DNA of 64,000 bases, taken from the NCBI GenBank assembly GCA_006386115.1, contig VFIW01000038.1, positions 485,248 through 549,247 on the forward strand, read 5' to 3'. The notes below the pieces were generated by a model. The model was not told where the DNA came from and searched no databases. It was given only the letters and a program-made list of their open reading frames with translations. The position numbers and the translations under genes are program-made. This DNA is from Globisporangium splendens. Taxonomy: Eukaryota > Oomycota > Peronosporomycetes > Pythiales > Pythiaceae. Of this stretch, positions 55,524 to 64,000 are shown piece after piece (positions within the stretch are counted from its first letter, which is position 1; each line of letters starts with the position of its first letter).

Positions 55524-55672
55524 TCTGTTCTAATCAGTGTGAAAACTGATTGCCGGGCGACAAACCCGGCTTTATTTTCACATTTATTTCTGAGCTCGGT
55601 CGGACTGCGAGCAGCTTGCTGCCTCGTCTCTGGCTCGGTTTCCCGGGGATTGCACCTTCCCCCGGCGAGGCC
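55524..55672 (+). ncRNA. U2 snRNA 3' segment, type B (B3 leader)
   Basis: 149 nt, type B, although it follows an A element. All elements from IIa to IV are present, with Sm site ATTTCTGA. Confidence 0.77.
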
Positions 55673-56017
55673 AACCCTCTATATTACGGTAGTTGTCTAT
55701 TCCCTTGTTATCTTTACTGTGTTGTTTATATTTGCTACCCTTCTATTTCGCTATTGTTCTTTCTGCTCTTTCGGTAGTCGGAAACAGTACCTAATTAGAC
55801 AGGCGCAGAGTAGACAGGCGGTAGTGTAACTTGCGTGTCAAAAAAAAAAAAAGAAGAAAAAAAAAAAAAAGAGGAAAGTCGACCCCACAAAAGAGCACTT
55901 TGCCACGCTTCTAGAGCGAACTAAAACAAAAGAAAAACACCAAAAGTAAGAAGACACGCAGGGCTACAAGAGAACACAAGGAATAGATAATTTCACCGTA
56001 ATATATTAACAGTTGGT
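55673..56017 (+). other. B3 5' leader
   Basis: Like the B2 leader, with its A tract at 55840-55876. No gene or clear promoter motif seen. Confidence 0.7.
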
Positions 56018-59000
56018 ATGCGTCTCTACTGGCCCCGTTTCGAGACCCGCGACCGCGCGGACTCCATCGGGAGCAACGCCTCCACTGTCTCGTCCAGTCA
56101 GGGGTCGCTCGGCAGCGATGCCGGCTTCCTCCTAGACAGCGACGAGGACAGCGACGTCGAGGACGACCTCGACAACGACGAAGACCACCACCACCACCAC
56201 GCTCACGAAGACCCGCCGCCGCCACCACCACCCCAAACCCGCGCCACGGTCACGGAGGTGCACCCGCACAGAGGACCACACTACGTGTGCACTCTGTGTG
56301 GGTTCAGCGCCCCCCACATGTTCGTGCTCGGCCGCCACCGCGCACTCGCACACGAGAATGACCACTTTGTGGACATCTTCACGTGCGAGTGTGCGTGCGA
56401 CCGGCACTTTACCACCCGCGGTGCTGCTGCTAACCACGAACGTGGATGCAGCACCGCCCAGAACACTACCACACTTGGCCTTGCGCCACAGAATGATGGT
56501 CCTGACCCGGAGACAGCCGCGCCAAGCAGCATCCCCGAGCCAGGGCCATCCCCAACCACGATGTCCCCCCTCGCCACGGTACCCGAGCGCACTTCAACGT
56601 GCACGAGTACCGTCGGCTACCAAACCGAGGGTGCCAAGAGGCGCCGCCTCGCCCCTCCCCTCCCCGATGACGAACGTCAGCAAGGTGCCAGTGTACCCCC
56701 CTCCCAGACGACGGTGTTCCTCACCGACCTGCTGACGCTCACCCGGTACCGAGTACACCAAGACAACGACGCCGCACACCCAGTCCCCCCTCCAGCGACG
56801 ACAACGACAACAACCAACACTCAGGTAAGTATAGTGAACTCAAATGAAATGGTTATTAACTATGATTATTCCCCTACAGCGACGGTTTTCGGCCCCCAGA
56901 CCGAAAACCCAACATACGAAAACGAGAATCCGAGCACCTACGAAGACGACGACGCATGGGTGGAGTCAACCGACAGTGCCCGAGCACAAATCGACATCCC
57001 TCCGGCCCAGACCAGCTTTTTTGACGAAGAAAACTCAAGTTTGGATGCGGCAATTGCGGTTTCTGGCCCTGGGACCGCCGTAACGGCTGATCTCAGGCCA
57101 GGAACTCCACGCACAACCACCGCAACATGTGAGATGACCCAGGACCCAGCTCCAATGACTGGTCTGAGTGCAGAACCGGCACTTTTGACCCAATTTGGGC
57201 CTGGTGCACCTACGAACCCAGCTCCAGCGACCAGCCCAAGTACGGAAAGTGCACTTTTGACCAGATTTGGTGCAAATGCAACCAGGGACCAAGCATCTGG
57301 TGCTAGTCCAGGGCCTGTGTCAGCTATTGCTGGTGGCACAGGAGCAAATGCAAGACCAGAACCGACCGAAAGTGCACTTCCGCGTGCGCGGCCACCCCGC
57401 GCGAACCTAACTACTGCTCGGAACAGTAGTTTGGGCCCCAGAAATGCAATTTCTGTGGGGGAAAGTGCAAATGCACGCACAACTACTGCTCCGAGCAGTG
57501 GTTTGAGCCATGAGAACGCTCCGCCCGTGCCAGAGAATGCTCTAGCACGTCCAACTACTGCTCGGAACAGTAGTTTGGGCCCCAGAAATGCAATTTTGGA
57601 GGCGGCTAGTACAGCGATGAGAACGAGGACTCAAGGAGAGCGAACCCTCACCGCGAACCCATTGAATTGGAGGTCAGACACGGTGCCAGCGGCCCGTCCT
57701 GACCGAAATGAGCGAGTTTTGACGGCGAGACCGTCTCGATGGCGATCCGCAACCACTCCTACGACGCCAATCACGACTGAAGCTATCAACGAGACCCCGG
57801 CGACCACGACAACGACCCAAGCGATCACGCCAGAAGCACCAGACGACGGCCGGCCATGGTTATTGAGATTTGATGGAGCATGTCCAGGAAATCCAGGGAA
57901 AGGAGGCGCTGGATCAGCCCTCTATGAACCTGGAGGAGCCATCCTCTGGACATGCCACCACTTTCTACCCGAGAACTTCAACACAAACAACACCGCCGAG
58001 TACACAGCGTTACTCGACGGCGTCCAGGCGGCCAAACGACATGGAGCAAGGCGACTCCGAGTGGAAGGGGATAGCATACTCGTCATCAGGCAGGTCCGAG
58101 GCATATATGCATGCGGCAATAAGCGTCTGAGAGCACTTAGAAACCGCATCCTCGGATGCCTACGGAGCCTCGACAGCTTCGAGCTCCACCACATCGACCG
58201 CAAGGCAAACACCCAAGCGGACGCACTCGCAAACCGTGCACTCGACCACGCCGCAACGAAATCGGTGTGCGCGGTGCACGGTGCTGGCGATGACCGATGC
58301 TGGACCCCGATCCAACGGAAGACGACCTCGCAGCGGCCAGACCCAGAGGCCACCGTCGATGAGGAAATGAAGGAAACCAGCGACGATGACGAAGAAGTAG
58401 TGCGCCGTGATGAGGGAGAGGTGTACGCACCTGTACGACTGGAACCAGGCACGATCCCGGCAAAACGACCAAGACTGCAACTACGAGCGCTGAGTGAGAA
58501 CGAGGATGAAAAGAGCCGAGCGATAATAGAGAGGTTCGCCAAGAAGATGGCCACCAAGATCACCGACTGTGAGGATTGGGAAACCGGAGAAGGATATATT
58601 ACAGCACTTACTATGCAAATGTATGACCTACTCCAGGAGTACTCCACAACGAAGAAACCCCGATCAATGATGAAGACCAAGAAGAAAACCACAGCGACCA
58701 AGACGATGATGCGACCACCACGACCAAGCACACAGCACCGTGAAGCGCGACTTGAAGAAGCACTCGACGACCTGATCATCGCACAGCGGGCTGAACCCAG
58801 CCAACAAGGACGCATCCAAAAAGCACGTCGGCGGGTGGGCCGAGTGAAAGCGGCAATCCTGAGATCAAAGCTCCGGCTCAAATTTGAGCAAAAAGAAAAA
58901 GAGTGCGTACAGGAACTCCTCCGAGGAGTGAACGAGGACGTCACTGAGGGTCCAATGGAAGACACCACCTGTCCCATCGGCAGGGAGGACCTGTACGCAT

Positions 59001-62000
59001 TCTTCCAAGGCGTCAACACACCGAACATGGTGTTTGACTTTGACAGCGATGTAGGAGCACCGTTCCGAGCGGTGCTCCAGCGGCTGCCACCCCCGGAGCA
59101 GGTCCGAGAGGCATTAACCGATGACCTCACGATAGATGAGATCGAGGACCAACTCCAGATCGTGAACGGTGCCTCCAGCCCCGGACTGGATGGCATCGGC
59201 CACGATGTATATAAGCACTTCCGGCTCCAGTTGCTACCCGCACTCCACGCAGCCTTCAGCTTCTGCTGGAAGCACAAAAAGGTCCCCACTGCGTGGAAAG
59301 TGGGCACGGTCAGGCTCCTATACAAAAAGGGAGACCCGAACCAACCCAGCAACTGGAGACCGATATGCTTGCAACAATGCATCTACAAGCTCTACTCAGG
59401 CATCCTTGCGAAGAGATTCACTCGTTGGATGGACACCAACGAGCGATTCTCACTAGCGCAGAAGGGATTCAGAGCATTCAATGGATGCCACGAACACAAC
59501 TTCCTGAGCACCTCGCTCCTCGACCAAACGAGACGGATGCACAGGAAGTTGTACAACGTGTGGTATGACCTGAAGAATGCCTTCGGGTCCCTGCCACAGG
59601 AGCTCATGTGGCGAGTCCTCGGGATGCTCCGAGTCGATGCTGCTTTCATCGAGCGCGCTCAGAACATCTACGAGGACTCCCACTTTGTCGTGAACAACGC
59701 CCACGATGGCCCCACGGACCCCATCCGCCAGGAGATCGGCGTGTACCAGGGTTGCCCGCTCAGTCCGTACCTCTTCATTGCGGCCCTGATACCGCTGCTC
59801 CGAGGGCTCCAGGAGCTACCTGGCGTGGGAGTGCCGCTCGCGGAGAACTTCAGACCATGTGTCTCGGCGTACGCCGACGACATCAAGATCTTCAGTGACT
59901 CCGCGAGCGGCATCAGGTCAGCGCACCAACTAGTGGAACGCTTCCTGAAATGGACCACGATGCGAGCCAACCCGTCCAAGTGCGCTCTGCTGGCGGTAAC
60001 CACGAACTCCCGTGGGAACCCTGAGCTCGACACCGAGCTCCAGCTGCATCTGGACGGCACCCCGATACCCAGGCTCACTCTCAGCGACAGCTATGCATAC
60101 CTAGGTATCGGGGATGGCTTTGACCACATCCAGCGCAGGTTTGCCTTGGTGCCAAAGCTGGGGGAGTTGAAAAAGAACGTGGTGGCACTCCTCCGCTCAC
60201 CTTTGGCACCATGGCAGATCCTGAAGGCAGTGAAGACGTACATCTACCCCCAGGTAGAATACGCGCTCCGCCATCTCAGGCCCCTGCACTCCCAACTCCA
60301 GGGTTTCGACCGCGTACTGAGCAAGGGTCTGAGGCACCTCCTCCGCCTACCCAGCTCCGCCACCACAGCGTTCATGTACGCACCGACATCCCATGGAGGC
60401 CTGGGGCTACTGCCACTCACCGAGCTCCATGCAGCACTGCAGATAGCTCATGGGTGGCAGATGCTCCACTCCAAAGACCACACCATCCAGGCGGTGGCGC
60501 GCACGCAGATCACGCAGATCATACGAAAGCGCTACCGGCTGGATGAAGAGTACTGGAAGGAGCGCACCGAGGAAGCCATCCAACGCTTCCTCAACTCCGA
60601 CCTGGACTCATCGCTCACGAACATCAGGAAGCGAAGGAACGGCGACATCGGCTCGCTCTGGACAGACATCCAGCGCCACCTGGCCACACACCAGCTCCGA
60701 CTAGCCGATGTCGTCGACCCCAGCTCCGGCGAGCGACAGTGGCTCCAATTGAAGACCCCGAGCTCCAGGGACTGGCTCGAGCACACCACCGTGCTCCGAC
60801 AGGTCAAGCTCCACATGAAGAATGCACACCTAAACAGGTGGAAGGAGATGTCGGACCAAGGACGCACGGTGCGAGCTCAGGGCGGTCCCGGGAGCTCATT
60901 CCTCACGCGTGGCACCGGCATGTGGGACAATGACTATGTCTTTGCAGTCCAAGCGCGCCTCAATCAGCTGGACACCAGGTCGGTGCTCAAGCGGAAAAGG
61001 GTGCGTACGAACGCCACATGCCGGTACGCTGAGTGCCGGAGCACGGAGACACTAGCCCACGTGCTGAACCACTGCCCCGGCACCAGCGACGCGGTGACCA
61101 AGCGCCACGACTCCGCGTTGAAGCTGATTACCGACACACTCCAGCCCCGAGTGCTCCGATCGCAGGAGCGACTCCAACTCCGAGTCAACCAGACGGTCGA
61201 AGGTATGGCAGGTCAGCTCCGGCCAGACCTCCAGCTCTTCGACACCAGGAGCAAGACGGTGGTGGTCGCCGACCTGGCGATCACCTACGAAGACCACCAG
61301 CAGGACGGACCCGAGTTCTCCAGCCTAGCGGCCTCAGCCCAGCGCAAGATTGAGAAGTACCAACCCATCAAGGTGCATTTGATGCAGCAAGGATGGACGG
61401 TACACCTATCTGCACTGGTGTACGGCTCGCTCGGCTCGGTGCTACCTGGGAACTTCAAGGTATACACCGAGGAGCTCGGGCTCCTGAAGAAGGATGCCAG
61501 GCGGCTCAACACCACCATCTCGACCGAAGCGATCAAGGCGAGCCGCCGCATCTGGAACCTCCACTGCGCCCTACACCGAGGGCCAACCCGACGTGTGGAA
61601 ACGCAAACGACGACGCATCCAGATCCAGTCCAGATCCAGACTCCAGACCGACGACTCCAGGCCAGTCCTGCTCAACTCCAACATGATCCAGCACCAGAAC
61701 GCCGGCCCCAACCCACGGACACCCGGGCACCAGCCCCGGAGCAGCGAAAACGACGCGTGCGAATCACGGCACCGGCACCGGAGCAACAACAGGGAGATCG
61801 GCCAGCCACGAACTCGGCACCAGACGAACGGCAGCGACACCAGACGCTCCATCACCGGCATCCAGCACCTCCAGGACGACAACCCGAGCTCCAACACCGA
61901 CTCCCGCCCGTGCGGAACCAACCCAACCAGCCCCGGCACCGGCGCCCGACGCTCCGAGGTGGAGCTCCGGTGCACCGAGCTCCAGCGACCGAAACGACGC

Positions 62001-62491
62001 GACCGACACCGGAACTTCAACGCGGGCAACCAAGCGGCACCGGAACGCAAGTGAGACGGTCCACACTGTCCACGAGCATAGCCGGGACAGCAGCAGGGCC
62101 CAGATCAGCACCAGCTCCGACCAGAGGGGGGACAGACGGAGAAGCACGGAGGCCCACGCCTCCGGCGCGCGCAGGCAGATCGACAAGCGACCCCACAGCC
62201 ACCCGACGACCCCGAAGCGCATTCAGTGCGACAGCCGGGGCACCAGCGACACGACAACCCCGACGCGCATACAGTGCGACAGCCGGGACACCAGCGACAC
62301 GACAACCCCGACGCGCATACAGTGCGACAGCCGGGACACCAGCGACACGACCGGCCCGACGCGCATACAGTGCGACAGCCGGGACACCAGCGACACGACC
62401 GGCCCGACGCGCATACAGTGCGACAGCCGGGACACCAGAGGCGCCGACACGTGGTCCGGGGGGACCCACCGGCACCAACCAGAGCGTGTAG
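56018..62491 (+). CDS. B-type polyprotein: zinc fingers, RNase H, reverse transcriptase, restriction-like endonuclease (B3, intact)
   Basis: 2157 aa, the only uninterrupted B frame. MRLYWP start; Ser/Asp-rich N-terminus with a His run. Finger 1 is C91, C94, H107, H112; finger 2 is C125, C127, H140, C144. The intron-like cassette is translated in frame as VSIVNSNEMVINYDYSP. RNase H spans about 614-742: D619 (FDGA, then NPGKGG), E661 (NTAEY), D685 (GDS), D735 (NTQADALAN). RT: YDLKNAF with D1184, YQGCPLSP, YADD 1285-1288. Zinc knuckle C1668, C1673, H1681, C1686. Endonuclease R1735-P-D1737, D1752, E1758. Unlike A proteins it has a long Pro/Arg/Thr-rich tail after about residue 1850, with five 16-residue repeats. 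The region from RT to endonuclease is clearly related to A throughout. Confidence 0.93.
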   Translation: MRLYWPRFETRDRADSIGSNASTVSSSQGSLGSDAGFLLDSDEDSDVEDDLDNDEDHHHHHAHEDPPPPPPPQTRATVTEVHPHRGPHYVCTLCGFSAPHMFVLGRHRALAHENDHFVDIFTCECACDRHFTTRGAAANHERGCSTAQNTTTLGLAPQNDGPDPETAAPSSIPEPGPSPTTMSPLATVPERTSTCTSTVGYQTEGAKRRRLAPPLPDDERQQGASVPPSQTTVFLTDLLTLTRYRVHQDNDAAHPVPPPATTTTTTNTQVSIVNSNEMVINYDYSPTATVFGPQTENPTYENENPSTYEDDDAWVESTDSARAQIDIPPAQTSFFDEENSSLDAAIAVSGPGTAVTADLRPGTPRTTTATCEMTQDPAPMTGLSAEPALLTQFGPGAPTNPAPATSPSTESALLTRFGANATRDQASGASPGPVSAIAGGTGANARPEPTESALPRARPPRANLTTARNSSLGPRNAISVGESANARTTTAPSSGLSHENAPPVPENALARPTTARNSSLGPRNAILEAASTAMRTRTQGERTLTANPLNWRSDTVPAARPDRNERVLTARPSRWRSATTPTTPITTEAINETPATTTTTQAITPEAPDDGRPWLLRFDGACPGNPGKGGAGSALYEPGGAILWTCHHFLPENFNTNNTAEYTALLDGVQAAKRHGARRLRVEGDSILVIRQVRGIYACGNKRLRALRNRILGCLRSLDSFELHHIDRKANTQADALANRALDHAATKSVCAVHGAGDDRCWTPIQRKTTSQRPDPEATVDEEMKETSDDDEEVVRRDEGEVYAPVRLEPGTIPAKRPRLQLRALSENEDEKSRAIIERFAKKMATKITDCEDWETGEGYITALTMQMYDLLQEYSTTKKPRSMMKTKKKTTATKTMMRPPRPSTQHREARLEEALDDLIIAQRAEPSQQGRIQKARRRVGRVKAAILRSKLRLKFEQKEKECVQELLRGVNEDVTEGPMEDTTCPIGREDLYAFFQGVNTPNMVFDFDSDVGAPFRAVLQRLPPPEQVREALTDDLTIDEIEDQLQIVNGASSPGLDGIGHDVYKHFRLQLLPALHAAFSFCWKHKKVPTAWKVGTVRLLYKKGDPNQPSNWRPICLQQCIYKLYSGILAKRFTRWMDTNERFSLAQKGFRAFNGCHEHNFLSTSLLDQTRRMHRKLYNVWYDLKNAFGSLPQELMWRVLGMLRVDAAFIERAQNIYEDSHFVVNNAHDGPTDPIRQEIGVYQGCPLSPYLFIAALIPLLRGLQELPGVGVPLAENFRPCVSAYADDIKIFSDSASGIRSAHQLVERFLKWTTMRANPSKCALLAVTTNSRGNPELDTELQLHLDGTPIPRLTLSDSYAYLGIGDGFDHIQRRFALVPKLGELKKNVVALLRSPLAPWQILKAVKTYIYPQVEYALRHLRPLHSQLQGFDRVLSKGLRHLLRLPSSATTAFMYAPTSHGGLGLLPLTELHAALQIAHGWQMLHSKDHTIQAVARTQITQIIRKRYRLDEEYWKERTEEAIQRFLNSDLDSSLTNIRKRRNGDIGSLWTDIQRHLATHQLRLADVVDPSSGERQWLQLKTPSSRDWLEHTTVLRQVKLHMKNAHLNRWKEMSDQGRTVRAQGGPGSSFLTRGTGMWDNDYVFAVQARLNQLDTRSVLKRKRVRTNATCRYAECRSTETLAHVLNHCPGTSDAVTKRHDSALKLITDTLQPRVLRSQERLQLRVNQTVEGMAGQLRPDLQLFDTRSKTVVVADLAITYEDHQQDGPEFSSLAASAQRKIEKYQPIKVHLMQQGWTVHLSALVYGSLGSVLPGNFKVYTEELGLLKKDARRLNTTISTEAIKASRRIWNLHCALHRGPTRRVETQTTTHPDPVQIQTPDRRLQASPAQLQHDPAPERRPQPTDTRAPAPEQRKRRVRITAPAPEQQQGDRPATNSAPDERQRHQTLHHRHPAPPGRQPELQHRLPPVRNQPNQPRHRRPTLRGGAPVHRAPATETTRPTPELQRGQPSGTGTQVRRSTLSTSIAGTAAGPRSAPAPTRGGTDGEARRPTPPARAGRSTSDPTATRRPRSAFSATAGAPATRQPRRAYSATAGTPATRQPRRAYSATAGTPATRPARRAYSATAGTPATRPARRAYSATAGTPEAPTRGPGGPTGTNQSV
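56825..56879 (+). other. Intron-like cassette in B3 (55 nt)
   Basis: As in B1, with TCCCCTACAG at the acceptor. It is open in frame when unspliced, so the intact B3 protein does not need splicing. Confidence 0.55.
57409..57594 (+). repeat. 144-bp repeat in B3 (1 unit plus partial)
   Basis: One full unit (57409-57552) followed by the partial end unit. The second half carries the variant SSGLSHEN found in the last full unit of B1. Confidence 0.93.
62219..62450 (+). repeat. 48-bp tandem repeat in the B3 C-terminal tail (5 units)
   Basis: Five units, one more than the other B copies. The extra unit duplicates the type with TRQPRRAY. Confidence 0.9.
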
Positions 62492-62543
62492 TGACTACAC
62501 ACCAAAAGGACATCGTGCGAACCCAGCCTCCCCAAGGCTACCA

Positions 62544-62580
62544 GGGCATCACCCACGTAGGGAACGGCCCTCCAAACCCA
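62544..62580 (+). promoter_or_regulatory. Conserved 3' UTR block (B3)
   Basis: B-type block 53 nt after the stop codon. Confidence 0.5.
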
Positions 62581-62668
62581 AGAGACGCAACATGGTCACA
62601 ATGAGGTAACCTCTTTATACCTGATAACCTCTTTATTTGATCGTTAATTGGTAAATATACATTCTTTC

Positions 62669-62787
62669 TCTGTTCTAATCAGTGTGAAAACTGATTGCCG
62701 GGCGACAAACCCGGCTTTATTTTCACATTTATTTCTGAGCTCGGTCGGACCGCGAGCAGCTTGCTGCCTCGTCTCTGGCTCGGTTTC
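62669..62787 (+). ncRNA. U2 snRNA 3' segment, type B, stem IV deleted (B4 leader)
   Basis: IIa, IIb, Sm site and stem III are as in B3. About 62 nt covering stem-loop IV, the U2 3' end and the first part of the leader are missing. As a U2 3' end this copy can no longer be complete. Confidence 0.72.
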
Positions 62788-63098
62788 TTGTTATCTTTAC
62801 TGTGTTGTTTATATTTGCTACCCTTCTATTTCGCTATTGTTCTTTCTGCTCTTTCGGTAGTCGGAAACAGTACCTAATCAGACAGGCGCAGAGTAGACAG
62901 GCGGTAGTGTAACTTGCGTGTCAAAAAAAAAAAGAAGAAAAAAAAAAGAGGAAAGTCGACCCCTACAAATCAGAGCACTTTGTCACACTCTTCTAGAGCG
63001 ACCTAAACAAAGAAAAACACCAAAAGTACGAAGACAAGCAGGGCTACAAGAGAACCAAGGAATAGATCATTTTCACCATAATTAATTCACCAGTTGGT
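62788..63098 (+). other. B4 5' leader, diverged
   Basis: About 311 nt; lacks the beginning of the B leader because of the deletion. A tract at 62923-62956. Several substitutions and indels against B1-B3. No gene seen. Confidence 0.65.
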
Positions 63099-64000
63099 AT
63101 GCGTCTCTACTGGCCCCGTTTCGAGACCCGCGACCGCGCGGACTCCATCGGGAGCAACGCCTCCACTGTCTCGTCCAGTCAGGGGTCGCTCGGCAGCGAT
63201 GCCGGCTTCCTCCTAGACAGCGACGAGGACAGCGACGTCGAGGACGACCTCGACAACGACGAAGACCACCACCACCACCACGCTCACGAAGACCCGCCGC
63301 CGCCACCACCACCCCAAACCCGCGCCACGGTCACGGAGGTGCACCCGCACAGAGGACCACACTACGTGTGCACTCTGTGTGGGTTCAGCGCCCCCCACAT
63401 GTTCGTGCTCGGACGCCACCGCGCACTCGCACACGAGAATGACCACTTTGTGGACATCTTCACGTGCGAGTGTGCGTGCGACCGGCACTTTACCACCCGC
63501 GGTGCTGCTGCTAACCACGAACGTGGATGCAGCACCGCCCAGAACACTACCACACTTGGCCTTGCGCCACAGAATGATGGTCCTGACCCGGAGACAGCCG
63601 CGCCAAGCAGCATCCCCGAGCCAGGGCCATCCCCAACCACGATGTCCCCCCTCGCCACGGTACCCGAGCGCACTTCAACGTGCACGAGTACCGTCGGCTA
63701 CCAAACCGAGGGTGCCAAGAGGCGCCGCCTCGCCCCTCCCCTCCCCGATGACGAACGTCAGCAAGGTGCCAGTGTACCCCCCTCCCAGACGACGGTGTTC
63801 CTCACCGACCTGCTGACGCTCACCCGGTACCGAGTACACCAAGACAACGACGCCGCACACCCAGTCCCCCCTCCAGCGACGACAACGACAACAACCAACA
63901 CTCAGGTAAGTATAGTCGGCCCCCAGACCGAAAACCCAACATACGAAAACGAGAATCCGAGCACCTACGAAGACGACGACGCCTGGGTGGAGTCAACCGA
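63099..64000 (+). CDS. B-type polyprotein of B4, N-terminal part, 3' partial
   Basis: It opens with MRLYWP at 63099 and is open to the window end (about 300 codons). It contains the His run (five, as in B3) and both zinc fingers (first C near 63369). After GTAAGTATAG the cassette continues directly with CGGCCCCCAG: 54 nt including the branch-like and acceptor sequences are gone, leaving the frame unshifted (VSIVGPQTENP). RNase H and RT lie outside the window, so integrity of the rest is unknown. Confidence 0.85.
   Translation, partial: MRLYWPRFETRDRADSIGSNASTVSSSQGSLGSDAGFLLDSDEDSDVEDDLDNDEDHHHHHAHEDPPPPPPPQTRATVTEVHPHRGPHYVCTLCGFSAPHMFVLGRHRALAHENDHFVDIFTCECACDRHFTTRGAAANHERGCSTAQNTTTLGLAPQNDGPDPETAAPSSIPEPGPSPTTMSPLATVPERTSTCTSTVGYQTEGAKRRRLAPPLPDDERQQGASVPPSQTTVFLTDLLTLTRYRVHQDNDAAHPVPPPATTTTTTNTQVSIVGPQTENPTYENENPSTYEDDDAWVEST
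63906..63916 (+). other. Remnant of the intron-like cassette in B4
   Basis: Only the donor part GTAAGTATAGT remains. The in-frame 54-nt deletion removed the acceptor, so this copy cannot splice here. Confidence 0.6.

Larger units (their letters stand above)
55524..62668 (+). mobile_element. B3: B-type Utopia-like retrotransposon, intact frame
   Basis: 7145 bp, the shortest complete B unit because only one full 144-bp unit is present. U2 segment 55524-55672, leader 55673-56017, polyprotein 56018-62491, 3' UTR 62492-62668. It shares with B4 an extra His codon in the N-terminal HHHHH run. Confidence 0.95.
62669..64000 (+). mobile_element. B4: 5' part of a B-type element, cut by the window end
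   Basis: It starts directly after B3. U2 segment 62669-62787 (truncated by a deletion), leader 62788-63098, coding region from 63099. It is the most diverged unit of the array: its leader has many small differences from B1-B3, a shorter A tract, and a 62-nt deletion. Confidence 0.92.

Noticed and set aside
1..64000. Telomeric array
   Set aside because: The layout resembles telomeric retrotransposon arrays, but no telomere repeat is present and the junction sequence is U2-like.
1..64000. LTR retrotransposon or endogenous retrovirus
   Set aside because: The repeated 147-149 nt junction segment is not an LTR: it has no TG...CA ends, no primer-binding site or polypurine tract, and the proteins lack integrase and aspartic protease.

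Overview
The window is a gapless head-to-tail array of non-LTR retrotransposons and nothing else. Eleven units follow one another on the + strand: a 3' fragment of a B element (B0), then A1, A2, B1, B2, A3, A4, A5, A6, B3, and the start of B4, which runs off the right edge. No host gene, tRNA, rRNA, LTR, telomeric repeat or CRISPR is visible. A elements are about 6.3-6.4 kb and strongly GC-rich; B elements are 7.1-8.0 kb and less GC-rich. Both encode the same kind of single long polyprotein (about 1970-2160 aa): an N-terminal C2H2 finger plus a second C-C-H-C finger, a low-complexity linker, an archaeal/plant-type RNase H placed BEFORE the reverse transcriptase, an RT with YADD, a C-x4-C-x7-H-x4-C zinc knuckle, and a restriction-like endonuclease with an RPD...D...E core.

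Every junction between units carries the same 147-149 nt segment. Read by eye it is the last three quarters of a U2 snRNA gene: stem-loop IIa, stem-loop IIb, an Sm site, stem-loop III with the CTTG-type tip, and stem-loop IV with ATTGCA in its loop. It starts at TCTGTTCT, about human U2 nucleotide 39, and runs to the U2 3' end. The U2 5' part, including the branch-site recognition sequence, is absent from all ten junctions. U2-targeted elements with a restriction-like endonuclease form the Utopia group, and an archaeal-type RNase H upstream of RT is known from oomycete Utopia elements. The best reading is therefore a Utopia-like array in an oomycete or another protist. The host is inference; its U2 would be divergent.

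The U2 segment exists in two versions, and the version always matches the element DOWNSTREAM of it, not the one upstream. The 3' part of U2 is thus carried as the 5' leader of each element. This suggests that an insertion into U2 replaces the 3' part it displaces and so rebuilds a complete U2 gene at the left edge of the array, while older copies and their cut-off U2 3' parts accumulate downstream. The complete U2 should lie to the left of this window.

Three A copies (A3, A4, A6) and one B copy (B3) have uninterrupted frames. A1, A2, A5 and B1 are frameshifted. B2 is broken by one base inside an intron-like cassette that could be spliced out. Copies differ mainly in in-frame tandem repeats: a 39-bp repeat in A, and a 144-bp and a 48-bp repeat in B. 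Each unit is laid out as U2 3' segment, 5' leader (113 nt in A, about 310-345 nt in B), polyprotein, and a 155-180 nt 3' UTR with a block shared by A and B.
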